From contig CALCIA010000002.1 in assembly GCA_937907435.1 (NCBI GenBank), forward strand, positions 1-16,235: a stretch of 16,235 nt of DNA, given 5' to 3'. A model generated the notes under the pieces. That model saw only the letters and a list, made by a program, of their open reading frames with translations. It searched no databases and was not told the DNA's origin. The position numbers and the translations under genes were made by a program. This document shows, one piece after another, positions 7,556 to 14,104 of this stretch (position 1 is the first letter of the stretch; each line of letters begins with the position of its first letter). Source of the stretch: an uncultured Actinomycetes bacterium (GTDB lineage Bacteria > Actinomycetota > Thermoleophilia > Solirubrobacterales > 70-9).

Positions 7556-7611
7556 CTCGCTGGTCCGCGGGGCTGGTCCTGGGGACAGACAAGGGACGGG
7601 GCGCTCGCGAG

Positions 7612-7667
7612 TGCCGCGGATGCCCTCCCGACCCGGGCCGGCCGTGGTCGGCAGGGCATCCGCGGCA
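7612..7667. repeat. Hairpin H1, 15-bp perfect outer stem
   Basis: TGCCGCGGATGCCCT (7612-7626) pairs with AGGGCATCCGCGGCA (7653-7667). After a C-C mismatch, an inner CCGAC/GTCGG stem (7628-7632 with 7647-7651) closes a 14-base loop. It lies 56 bp past the glycosyltransferase stop and could terminate that transcript, although no T-tract follows. Confidence 0.75.
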
Positions 7668-7670
7668 GCA

Positions 7671-7713
7671 CGGGGCGCCTGCGGGGAGGGACGACCTCCA
7701 TCCCGCCGCCCCG
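7671..7713. repeat. Hairpin H2, imperfect
   Basis: CGGGGCG (7671-7677) pairs with CGCCCCG (7707-7713). Inside, GCGGG/CCCGC (7681-7685 with 7702-7706) or the overlapping GGAGG/CCTCC (7685-7689 with 7695-7699) can form. It starts three bases after H1. Confidence 0.5.
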
Positions 7714-7720
7714 CGCCCGC

Positions 7721-7747
7721 TGACCCAGCCACACCGGGGTGTGGTCA
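7721..7747. repeat. Hairpin H3, CCACACC/GGTGTGG dyad
   Basis: CCACACC (7729-7735) and GGTGTGG (7738-7744) are separated by two bases; an alternative adds TGAC/GTCA arms (7721-7724 with 7744-7747). The short spacer makes it look more like a protein-binding dyad than a stable RNA hairpin. Confidence 0.5.
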
Positions 7748-7759
7748 ACTCAGCGAACG

Positions 7760-7794
7760 ACGGATCCGGCGTCACGAGAGACGCGCGGATCCGT
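7760..7794. repeat. Hairpin H4, 14-bp stem with one bulged base
   Basis: ACGGATCCG (7760-7768) pairs with CGGATCCGT (7786-7794), and GCGTC (7769-7773) with GACGC (7780-7784). One bulged G (7785) and a six-base loop ACGAGA complete it. Confidence 0.75.
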
Positions 7795-7807
7795 GGAGAA
7801 GGACACA

Positions 7808-7841
7808 GAAGGCGCGAGAAGTGACGCTTCCGCGCGCCTTC
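7808..7841. repeat. Hairpin H5, 9 + 4 bp
   Basis: GAAGGCGCG (7808-7816) pairs with CGCGCCTTC (7833-7841), and GAAG (7818-7821) with CTTC (7827-7830), around loop TGACG. The internal loop is small (one base against two). Confidence 0.7.
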
Positions 7842-7870
7842 CGTCGGCATCCCGGCCCCCGTCCCGCGAC

Positions 7871-7911
7871 CTGTTGTCCTTAGTAGCCCACAGGGCGACA
7901 AAGGACAACAG
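7871..7911. repeat. Hairpin H6, 11 + 4 bp
   Basis: CTGTTGTCCTT (7871-7881) pairs perfectly with AAGGACAACAG (7901-7911). A symmetric four-by-four internal loop follows, then GCCC/GGGC (7886-7889 with 7893-7896) closing loop ACA. Confidence 0.8.
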
Positions 7912-7966
7912 GCTGCCTCCGGTGGTGTGCCCACGCGCCGTCCCCGATCCCGGCCCCTTCCCCGGT

Positions 7967-8009
7967 GAGTTCGCACTTGTCCGCGGTATGCGCGGCGAAG
8001 TGCGAACTC
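7967..8009. repeat. Hairpin H7, 12 + 5 bp
   Basis: GAGTTCGCACTT (7967-7978) pairs perfectly with AAGTGCGAACTC (7998-8009). After a two-by-two internal loop, CCGCG/CGCGG (7981-7985 with 7991-7995) closes loop GTATG. The build matches H6 but the sequence is unrelated. Confidence 0.8.
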
Positions 8010-8032
8010 GACCCTTGAGATCTCCCCGGCCC

Positions 8033-8081
8033 GGCGGCTGATCGGCGGCCTTAGCCAGCCGGGGGCCGCCGATCAGCCGCC
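8033..8081. repeat. Hairpin H8, 18-bp perfect stem
   Basis: GGCGGCTGATCGGCGGCC (8033-8050) pairs perfectly with GGCCGCCGATCAGCCGCC (8064-8081) around a 13-base loop. It is among the most stable structures in the gap and has no T-tract on either side. Confidence 0.85.
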
Positions 8082-8123
8082 CGAGGCGACAGCTTCCCCG
8101 CCGCAGGTTCCCGAGGCGCCAGC
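8080..8123. repeat. Direct repeat pair CCCGAGGCG(A/C)CAGC
   Basis: Two 14-bp copies at 8080-8093 and 8110-8123 with one mismatch, 30 bp apart in register. The first overlaps the end of hairpin H8. Function unknown. Confidence 0.5.
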
Positions 8124-8129
8124 CCGCGT

Positions 8130-8215
8130 CCTTCGCCGCTTTAACGCAAAGTTCGCTGATCTGTTAAAAAACTTTGGTGTATTGGTCTAAGATCGGTATT
8201 GAAGGGGGTGTCGCC
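8130..8215. promoter_or_regulatory. AT-rich island with nested dyads, possible promoter or operator
   Basis: The composition drops sharply compared with its surroundings. It contains TTTAAC/GTTAAA (8140-8145 with 8163-8168) and CAAAGTT/AACTTTG (8147-8153 with 8170-8176), followed by TAAGAT (8188-8193). AT-rich patches in such genomes usually mark promoters or protein sites, but no annotated gene starts here. A transcript running left from it would pass through hairpins H8 to H1. No convincing -35/-10 pair was found on either strand. Confidence 0.3.
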
Positions 8216-8284
8216 ACCATTCCCAGGCCGGCCCCCTGCCACGCCGGGAGCGAGCGGCCGGCGGCGAGGCCATCCCATCGTCGC

Positions 8285-8312
8285 CGGCCCGCCCCGCGGT
8301 GGGGCTGGGCCG
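8285..8312. repeat. Hairpin H9, 11-bp stem with one bulge
   Basis: CGGCCCGCCCC (8285-8295) pairs with the segment 8301-8312 with a single bulged T (8306) around loop GCGGT. It is GC-only, so chance is likelier than for H6, H7 or H10. A further seven-base pair GCCGGCC/GGCCGGC lies at 8227-8233 and 8256-8262. Confidence 0.45.
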
Positions 8313-8359
8313 CCGGTCGCGTCCGCGAGCTGGGGCCGCCCGTCGCGCCGGCGATCGTC

Positions 8360-8402
8360 CAGCTGTTCTTTTTGGTCTTGTGAGGACCAAAAAGAACAGC
8401 TG
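8360..8402. terminator. Hairpin H10, 18-bp perfect stem at the end of metH, probable terminator
   Basis: CAGCTGTTCTTTTTGGTC (8360-8377) pairs perfectly with GACCAAAAAGAACAGCTG (8385-8402) around the seven-base loop TTGTGAG. It begins 11 bases past the metH stop (8414) on the minus strand, the expected place for a terminator. The only T-run on that strand (TTCTTTTTGG) lies inside the stem rather than after it, so release would need an unusual mechanism or Rho. Confidence 0.55.
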
Positions 8403-8413
8403 ACGGAGGGTCG

Positions 8414-11400
8414 TCAGCCGCCGACGGTCTCGGCGGCGGACTCGGCCTTGGCCGCGTCGCCTTCGCTGGGACCCTCGGCGGGGTCCGACTCCGGGGGGAG
8501 GTCGCCGCCGCGCTCGGTGCCCGCGATCAGTTCGTCGGAGATCTTCTCGTCGGGGATGAAGCCGGACTTCATCCCGAAGTAGACCGCCTGCGGGTGGTGG
8601 GCGACGATCGCCACCGTCGACTGCTCGGGCATCACCGCGAAGCCGCCCGAGAGCGTCATGCCGATCGATTCGAGGCCGAGCAGGCGCCAGACCTTCTCAT
8701 GCTCGGATTGCTCCGGGCAGGCGGGGTAGCCCCAGGAGTAGCGGCGTCCCTGGTCGAGCGGGATGCCGAGGCCGCGGCGCACCTGCGAGTGCATCCACTC
8801 GGCCAGGCCCTCGGCCGACTGCACGCCGAGGCCGTGCGTGTAGTACTGCTCGGTGACCTCGCCTTCGGCGCCGAGCCGGTCCAGCAGTTCGGTCACCTCG
8901 GAGCCGACCGTGACGCCCTGCAGGGCGACGATGTCGCGTTCGCCGGAGTCGAGCGGCCGGTAGAAGTCGGCGAGGCAGATCCGAGCGTGCTTCGGCTGGC
9001 GCGGGAAGACGAGGCGCTCCAGCTCGACGTCCGGATTCTCCGGGTCGAAGACGATCAGCTCGTTGCCCTCGGAATTACAGGGGAAGTAGCCGAGCTTCGC
9101 CCGCGGGTGCAGGTAGTCCTGTTCGCGCCACATGCGTTCCAGGCGCGGCACGTAGCCCTCGTATTCATCGGTCCCCTCGACCAGTTCGCGCCAGACCTCG
9201 CCCTTTTTGCCTTTGCCGCCCCAGTGCAGCTTGAAGAGCACGTGGCGGTCGAGGTAGGGGAAGACGTCGTCGAGGTCGACGTCGATCTCCCGCACCCCGA
9301 GGTAGGGCGGGGTCGGGATCGGGTTGTCGGTCGCGGCCGCCGAGCGGACGCTCGCGTCGGTGACCGGCGGCGCGTCGTCGACGACCACCGGCTTGTCGCG
9401 GAGGCTTTTCGCCTCGGCGCGGATCCGCTCGATCAGGGCGTCGCGCGCCTCGGCGTCGACCAGCGCGTCCATCGTGTCGAGGCCCTGGAAGGCGTCCTTG
9501 CAGTAGAAGACGCCGCCCTCGTAGACCTCGTCGGATTCGCGGCCCTTCGGGTAGAGCGTGCGGCGGCCGAAGTCGCGGTTGATCGCGGCGCCGCCGATCA
9601 GCACCGGGAACCCGAGGCCGCGCTGGTGCAGTTCGGCCACGCAGGTCGGCATCTGCTTCGAGGTCGAGACGAGCAGCGCCGAGAGGCCGATCGCGTCGGC
9701 TTCGTTCTCCACCGCGGCCTCGATGATCGTGTCGACCGGGACCTGCTTGCCGAGGTCGATCACGGTGTAGCCGTTGTTGGTGAGGATCGTGTTGACGAGC
9801 GACTTGCCGATGTCGTGGACGTCGCCGAAGACGGTCGCGATCACGACCTTGCCCTTGGTGTGGCCCTCGATCCGGTCGAGGTAGTTCTCCAGCTGGGCGA
9901 CGGCGCGCTTCATCACTTCGGCCGACTGCAGGACGAAGGGCAGGATCAGTTCGCCGGCGCCGAATTTGTCGCCGACCTCCTTCATCGCCGGCAGCAGCAC
10001 GTCGTTGAGGGTCGGGACCGCGCCGATCTTGTCGACCGATTTGTCGATCCACTCCTCGACGCCGTCCTTCTTGCGGCGCAGGATGTGCCAGTGGAGGGCC
10101 TCCTCGGGCTCCATCCCGGCGGTCGGGTCGGCGGTCTCCGCCTCGGCCTCGGCGCCTTTCGACTCGAAGTGGGCGATGAACCGCTCGAGCGCGTCCTCGC
10201 GGCGGTTGAAGACCAGGTCGTCGGTGAGCTCGCGCTCCTCGTCGGGGATCTCCGCGTAGGGCGTGATGTGGTTCGGGTTGACCATCGCCAGGTCGAGGCC
10301 CGCCTCGACGCAGTGGTGGAGGAAGACCGAGTTGAGGACGGCGCGCGGCCGCGGGCTGACCCCGAAGGAGACGTTGGAGACGCCGAGCGAGGTCTTCACG
10401 CCGGGGATCTCGGCCTTGATGCGGCGGATGCCCTCGATCGTCTCGACCGCCGAGGGCCGCCACTCCTCGTCGCCGGTGGTGAGCGTGAAGGTGAGCGCGT
10501 CGAAGATCAACGCTTCCGGGTCGAGGCCGTGCTCGTCGCAGGCGATCTCCTTCAGGCGCTTGGCGATCTCGAGCTTGCGCTCGGCGGTCTTGCCCATGCC
10601 GACCTCGTCGATCGTCAGGGCGATCAGCGCCGCGCCGTGTTCCTTGGCGAGCGGCACGATCAGGTCGGCCTTCGCCCGGCCCGCCTCGAGGTTGATCGAG
10701 TTGACGATCGCCCGGCCGGGGATCTGTTCGAGCGCCGCCTTCACCACCTCGGGTTCGGTCGAATCGACCTGGATCGGCGCGGGCTGGGTCAGCGAGATCC
10801 GCTTCACCACCGCCGACATCTGCTCGTCCTCGTCCTGGCGCTCGGTCAGCGCGACGCAGACGTCGAGCACGTGGGCGCCGCCTTCGACCTGGTCTTCGGC
10901 GACCTGGACGAGGCCGTCGTAGTCGTCGGCGAGCAGCATCTCCTTGGCTTTTTTCGAGCCCTGCGAGTTGACCCGCTCGCCGACCAGGGTCGGGCGCGGC
11001 TCCTGCACCAGCGGGGTCGAGGTCATCATCGAGGAGACTTCGATCGGGCCCTTGGCGGGGCGCGGGGAGGCGGGGCGCGCCTCGCCCACCCGTTCGCGGA
11101 TCGCACGGATGTGTTCCGGATTCGTGCCGCAGCAGCCACCGACGACGCCGACGCCGTAGCGCTCGACGAACTCGCCCAGCGTCGCGGCGAGCGGCTCGGG
11201 CTTTTCCGGGAAGATCGTCTCGCCGTCGGGGCCCTGCAGCGGCAGGCCCGCGTTGGGGATGCAGTGGACCGGCAGCGAGGAGGTCTCGCCGAGGAAACGG
11301 ATCGCGTCGCGCATGTCCTCGGGGCCGGTCGAGCAGTTGAGGCCGATCACGTCGACGTCGAGCGCGGTCAGCGTCGTGAGCACCGACTGGATGTCGGTGC

Positions 11401-12007
11401 CGAGCAGCATCTTGCCGCCGTTCGGCAGCAGCGAGACGCTGATCTGTAGCGGCAGCGTGCGGCCGGTCTCCTTGAAGGCCCGGCGGGCGCCGAAGATCGC
11501 CGCCTTCACCTCGAGGATGTCCTGGGCGGTCTCGATGATGAGCAGGTCGGCGCCGCCGTTGACCAGGCCCGTCGCCTGCTCGGCGAAGACCTCGGCCAGG
11601 CGGGCGAAGGAGATGTTGCCGAGGGTCGGGTCGGTGGAGGCGGGCAGGAAGCCGGTCGGGCCGATCGAGCCCGCCACGAAGCGGTCCGGACCCGCTGCCT
11701 TGCGGGCGATCTCGGCGGCCTTGGTGTTGATCTCCAGCGTGTGCTCGCCGAGTCCCCACTCTTCGAGCTTCAGCCGCGAGCCCTGGAAGCTGTCGGTCTC
11801 GACTACGTCGGCACCGGCGTCGAGCATCGACTGGTGGACGCCCTCGATCACGTCGGGCCGGTTCAGCACCAGCGCCTCGTGACATTTGCCCTGCAGCCCC
11901 CCGTAGTCCTCCTGGGAGAGGTCGAACTGCTCGAGGGTAGCGCCCATGCCGCCGTCGAAGACGACGACGCGCTCGTTCACCGTTGCTATGTAGTCGCGTT
12001 CAGCCAT
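8414..12007 (-). CDS. metH: Cobalamin-dependent methionine synthase
   Basis: A cytosolic enzyme of about 1197 residues that transfers the methyl group of methyl-tetrahydrofolate to homocysteine via cobalamin. All four modules are present in order. The homocysteine domain has zinc ligands in GLNCSTGPE (about 224) and GVVGGCCGTNPEHI (about 292). The pterin-binding domain includes GERVNSQGSKK and GVSNVSFGVSPRPRAVLNS. The cobalamin domain carries the His ligand in GDVHDIGKSLV (about 732). The reactivation/AdoMet domain contains RRYSWGYPACPEQSEHEKVW (about 1093). Length is close to E. coli MetH (1227). After the last conserved helix there is an acidic Pro/Glu/Ala-rich tail of about 30 residues. 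ATG 12007 is used; an in-frame GTG at 12013 is possible, and neither has a clear ribosome binding site. The aldehyde dehydrogenase gene ends 25 bp upstream on the same strand. No cobalamin riboswitch was found. Confidence 0.96.
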   Translation of the reverse strand: MAERDYIATVNERVVVFDGGMGATLEQFDLSQEDYGGLQGKCHEALVLNRPDVIEGVHQSMLDAGADVVETDSFQGSRLKLEEWGLGEHTLEINTKAAEIARKAAGPDRFVAGSIGPTGFLPASTDPTLGNISFARLAEVFAEQATGLVNGGADLLIIETAQDILEVKAAIFGARRAFKETGRTLPLQISVSLLPNGGKMLLGTDIQSVLTTLTALDVDVIGLNCSTGPEDMRDAIRFLGETSSLPVHCIPNAGLPLQGPDGETIFPEKPEPLAATLGEFVERYGVGVVGGCCGTNPEHIRAIRERVGEARPASPRPAKGPIEVSSMMTSTPLVQEPRPTLVGERVNSQGSKKAKEMLLADDYDGLVQVAEDQVEGGAHVLDVCVALTERQDEDEQMSAVVKRISLTQPAPIQVDSTEPEVVKAALEQIPGRAIVNSINLEAGRAKADLIVPLAKEHGAALIALTIDEVGMGKTAERKLEIAKRLKEIACDEHGLDPEALIFDALTFTLTTGDEEWRPSAVETIEGIRRIKAEIPGVKTSLGVSNVSFGVSPRPRAVLNSVFLHHCVEAGLDLAMVNPNHITPYAEIPDEERELTDDLVFNRREDALERFIAHFESKGAEAEAETADPTAGMEPEEALHWHILRRKKDGVEEWIDKSVDKIGAVPTLNDVLLPAMKEVGDKFGAGELILPFVLQSAEVMKRAVAQLENYLDRIEGHTKGKVVIATVFGDVHDIGKSLVNTILTNNGYTVIDLGKQVPVDTIIEAAVENEADAIGLSALLVSTSKQMPTCVAELHQRGLGFPVLIGGAAINRDFGRRTLYPKGRESDEVYEGGVFYCKDAFQGLDTMDALVDAEARDALIERIRAEAKSLRDKPVVVDDAPPVTDASVRSAAATDNPIPTPPYLGVREIDVDLDDVFPYLDRHVLFKLHWGGKGKKGEVWRELVEGTDEYEGYVPRLERMWREQDYLHPRAKLGYFPCNSEGNELIVFDPENPDVELERLVFPRQPKHARICLADFYRPLDSGERDIVALQGVTVGSEVTELLDRLGAEGEVTEQYYTHGLGVQSAEGLAEWMHSQVRRGLGIPLDQGRRYSWGYPACPEQSEHEKVWRLLGLESIGMTLSGGFAVMPEQSTVAIVAHHPQAVYFGMKSGFIPDEKISDELIAGTERGGDLPPESDPAEGPSEGDAAKAESAAETVGG

Positions 12008-12016
12008 GAACACGAC

Positions 12017-12022
12017 AGGCTA
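12017..12022 (-). promoter_or_regulatory. Candidate -10 element (TAGCCT) for metH
   Basis: TAGCCT on the minus strand lies nine bases before ATG 12007, in the 25-bp gap after the aldehyde dehydrogenase stop. It would give metH its own near-leaderless transcript besides read-through. The spacing is slightly long, so support is modest. Confidence 0.3.
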
Positions 12023-12032
12023 TCGAGCGCGT

Positions 12033-13598
12033 TCAGTGGCGCAGGCCGAGGCGGCGGCGCCAGTCGCGGCCGTTGATCAGCTTCGTCATCCGCGCGATCA
12101 GGCCGCGGCGGCCGCGGGTGTAGGGGTACCAGGTCGGTTCGCGGCGGCCGCCGAAGCGGGTGATGACCAGGGACTCGGTGCGGCAGAACTTGCGTATGCC
12201 CTGGGCACCGTGGCGGTAGCCGATCCCCGACTCCTTCCAGCCGCCCATCGGCACGTCGGAGGCGAAGTAGTTGACCAACACGTCGTTGACGTTGACGGCG
12301 CCGCACTCGACCCGGCGGGCGACCCGTTCGGCGTTGGCGCGCTCGCCGAAGACCGAGCCGGAGAGGCCGTAACGGGTGTCGTTGGCGAGGCGCAGCGCCT
12401 CCTCGGAGTCGCGCACCTTCATCACCCCGACCACGGGGCCGAAGGTCTCGTCGCGCATCACCTTCATCGAGTGGTCGACGTCGACGAGCACGGTCGGCTC
12501 GAAGTAGTCGCCGGGGCCGGGGACGCGCTTGCCGCCGGTCAGCGCGCGGGCGCCGTGGGCGAGCGCGTCGTCGACCTGGCCCTCGACGATCGCGGTCTGG
12601 TTCGGCGAGGTCATCGCGCCGACGTCCATCGGGTTGCGAGCGTCGTCGGCGCCCTGGCGGATGCGGCCGACCTCGGCGGTGAGCTTGGCGACGAAGTCGT
12701 CGTAGACGGGCTCCTCGACGTAGATGCGCTCGACCGAGATGCAGACCTGGCCGGAGTTGAACATCCCGCCCCAGGCGGCGGCGTTGGCGGCGCGGTCGAT
12801 GTCGGCATCGCGAAGCACGATCATCGGGTCCTTGCCGCCGAGCTCGAGGCTGACCGGGGTGAGCGTCTCGGCGGCGCGCGCCATCACCTTGCGGCCGGTC
12901 CGGTCGGAGCCGGTGAACTGGACGTAGTCGACGTTGTCGACGAGGGCGCCGCCGGTCTCGCCGATGCCCTGGACGACGTCGAACACGTCGGGCCCGCCGA
13001 TCTCCTGCTTCCAGGCCGCGGCCACCTCGGCGATCCCGAGCGGCGTGAACTCCGACGGCTTGATCACCACCGCCGCGCCCGCCATCAGCGCCGGGATCGC
13101 GTCCCCGAGCGAGAGGATCAGCGGGAAGTTCCAGGGGCTGATGATCCCGACCACCGGCTGGGGGCGGTACTGGACGCGGAGCTTCTTCGCGGCGAGCAGG
13201 GGGGAGTGGGGGCGGACGCTCTCCTCGCCGATGAACTTGGCCGCCTGGGTGCCGTAGAAGTTGATCGTGTCGGCGAGGTAGGTCGGCTCGTTGGACGCGT
13301 CGGCGCGGACCTTGCCGGTCTCCCGCTGCATCGTGTCGAGGATCCGGTCCTGGTTGTCGAGGATCCAGTCGCGCAGCTTGCCGAGCCAGTGGTAGCGCCC
13401 CTCGATCCCCATCGCCTCCCAGTCGGGCTGCGCCGCCCGCACCCGCGCCACCGTCTCCGCGACCGCCGCGGGCGAATCGACCGGCAGCGTGGCGATCGTC
13501 TCCCCGGTCGCCGGGTTCAGCACCTCCAGCGTCTCCGCCTCCGCCGCGCCACTCGAGCCGTTGGCCCCGACCTTCGTCTCCACCGTCCCGCTCTCCAT
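12033..13598 (-). CDS. NAD(P)+-dependent aldehyde dehydrogenase, GabD2-like (possible succinate-semialdehyde dehydrogenase)
   Basis: A 521-residue soluble enzyme of the aldehyde dehydrogenase superfamily, oxidising an aldehyde to its acid with NAD(P)+. Visible marks are PVVGIISPWNFPLILSLGD (cofactor site, about 150-165), VIKPSEFTPL, QFTGSDRTGRKV, the general-base Glu in SLELGGKDPM (about 251), the catalytic Cys in NSGQVCISVERIYV (about 286) and the ETFGPVV motif. The overall pattern resembles mycobacterial GabD2, but substrate cannot be fixed from sequence, and other fatty or aromatic aldehydes are possible. A basic tail of about 35 residues (YPYTRGRRGLIARM...) extends past the core and might contact membrane. 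The start has a strong ribosome binding site (GGAGGAGG). A palindrome at 13618-13633 lies directly upstream. metH follows on the same strand after a short gap. Confidence 0.88.
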   Translation of the reverse strand: MESGTVETKVGANGSSGAAEAETLEVLNPATGETIATLPVDSPAAVAETVARVRAAQPDWEAMGIEGRYHWLGKLRDWILDNQDRILDTMQRETGKVRADASNEPTYLADTINFYGTQAAKFIGEESVRPHSPLLAAKKLRVQYRPQPVVGIISPWNFPLILSLGDAIPALMAGAAVVIKPSEFTPLGIAEVAAAWKQEIGGPDVFDVVQGIGETGGALVDNVDYVQFTGSDRTGRKVMARAAETLTPVSLELGGKDPMIVLRDADIDRAANAAAWGGMFNSGQVCISVERIYVEEPVYDDFVAKLTAEVGRIRQGADDARNPMDVGAMTSPNQTAIVEGQVDDALAHGARALTGGKRVPGPGDYFEPTVLVDVDHSMKVMRDETFGPVVGVMKVRDSEEALRLANDTRYGLSGSVFGERANAERVARRVECGAVNVNDVLVNYFASDVPMGGWKESGIGYRHGAQGIRKFCRTESLVITRFGGRREPTWYPYTRGRRGLIARMTKLINGRDWRRRLGLRH

Positions 13599-13617
13599 GC
13601 TCCCTCCTCCGTCCAGT

Positions 13618-13638
13618 TTGGCTGGTCAGCCAACCTTA
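13618..13638 (-). promoter_or_regulatory. Palindromic operator overlapping the candidate promoter of the aldehyde dehydrogenase gene
   Basis: TTGGCTGGTCAGCCAA (13618-13633) is a perfect dyad with seven-base arms and a two-base spacer, 20 bp before the dehydrogenase start. A minus-strand TAAGGT (13638-13633), which includes the stop codon of the upstream XRE gene, would be the -10 element. The dyad would then cover the transcription start, the classic layout for repression. It could instead be a short terminator stem for the XRE gene. The regulator is unknown; the adjacent XRE protein is one candidate, a TetR-type protein another. Confidence 0.5.
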
Positions 13639-13953
13639 GCCTGGGTCCTCGGGTTTGGGGGCTTTATCCGTGAAGTGCCCCTCGCCGCCGCCGTCGGGAA
13701 CCCAATACACCCCGTCGATCAGCGCGGCGGGGGATACCTTCAGTACGCCCGCGATGCGAACGAGGGTCTTGGCCCGAAAGCCCCCTTTCCCGAGCTCCAA
13801 CGGACTTATTGTCGTGCGATGAAGCCCGGCTCGGGACGCGAGCTCCTCCTGACTTAAATCCGCCGCTTCGCGAAGGATTGCGATGCGTGTGCCAACCACT
13901 TTGGCGATCTCGTCCCCGTTGCCCTGCCCATCCCTGTTGGCCCCCTCCGCCAT
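13636..13953 (-). CDS. XRE-family DNA-binding regulator with WVP-GGG-x-F tail
   Basis: A 105-residue single-domain regulator. The helix-turn-helix domain spans about residues 18-75 (IAILREAADLSQEELASRAGLHRTTISPLELGKG), followed by KTLVRIAGVLKVSPAALIDGVYWVPDGGGEGHF. The recognition helix is RTTISPLE. The last part matches the C-terminus of the divergent neighbour at 14105-14389 (GIEWIPEEDGGGRF), so the two are paralogues with a shared tail. The N-terminus (about 16 Gly/Asp/Asn-rich residues) is probably disordered. The start has no strong ribosome binding site. The gene runs toward the aldehyde dehydrogenase gene with a 37-bp gap and may be co-transcribed with it. No ligand-binding domain is present, so a signal partner is not evident. 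Confidence 0.85.
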   Translation of the reverse strand: MAEGANRDGQGNGDEIAKVVGTRIAILREAADLSQEELASRAGLHRTTISPLELGKGGFRAKTLVRIAGVLKVSPAALIDGVYWVPDGGGEGHFTDKAPKPEDPG

Positions 13954-14104
13954 CGACTGGGAGGCTTACGATCCTTTCGAGTTCGCTCTACAGACAAAAC
14001 CATGCCGTATAGGCAGAAGATGTTTTCCGGAAAATCCAGGTTCGTACCGAACCATCCGCTTGCGAGGGGGGCGAATCTGAGGCATTCGGGCCCTTGGGAG
14101 ACGA
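13954..14104. promoter_or_regulatory. Divergent regulator intergenic region with three dyads
   Basis: 151 bp, less GC-rich than the neighbouring genes, between two divergent XRE genes. It has three palindromes in 51 bp: TGCC-GTATA-GGCA (14003-14015), the perfect 12-mer TTTTCCGGAAAA (14023-14034) and GGTTCG-TAC-CGAACC (14039-14053). On the minus strand TTTTCC and TATACG are 17 bp apart (14034-14029 and 14011-14006) and could form the promoter of the leftward gene, so that the dyads would act as operators. The GGGAG at 14096-14100 is the likely ribosome binding site of the rightward gene. Confidence 0.55.

Larger units (their letters stand above)
7556..8413. other. Convergent non-coding gap with ten hairpins
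   Basis: 858 bp between the glycosyltransferase and metH stop codons. No open frame in it has a family resemblance, a good start or the codon pattern of its neighbours. It contains at least ten inverted repeats of unrelated sequence (7612-7667, 7671-7713, 7721-7747, 7760-7794, 7808-7841, 7871-7911, 7967-8009, 8033-8081, 8285-8312, 8360-8402) that cover nearly half of it. There is also a 14-bp direct repeat (8080-8093 and 8110-8123, one mismatch) and a locally AT-rich patch (about 8130-8215). It could be a stack of terminators for two convergent genes, a large structured RNA, or DNA that folds when single-stranded. Confidence 0.8.

Noticed and set aside
7612..8081. Integron attC-like array
   Set aside because: H4 has a bulged base and H6 a symmetric internal loop, as attC sites do. 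But no RYYYAAC/GTTRRRY core boxes, no gene cassettes between hairpins and no integrase were found.
7446..8383. Open frames across the convergent gap on both strands
   Set aside because: They are low-complexity Arg/Pro/Gly/Ala translations, run through the hairpins, lack sensible starts and resemble nothing; long random frames are common at this GC content.
7556..8413. CRISPR array or insertion-sequence remnant
   Set aside because: The inverted repeats differ in sequence and spacing, there are no regular direct repeats, and no transposase or cas fragment is visible.
8594..11449. Very long plus-strand open frame opposite metH (and similar frames opposite fprA, the glycosyltransferase and the aldehyde dehydrogenase)
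   Set aside because: These are antisense shadows of strongly conserved genes, with His/Asp/Val/Arg-rich composition typical of the complementary frame in GC-rich DNA.
12008..12032. Cobalamin or SAM riboswitch before metH
   Set aside because: Only 25 bp separate metH from the upstream stop codon, and no riboswitch-sized leader exists before the aldehyde dehydrogenase gene either.
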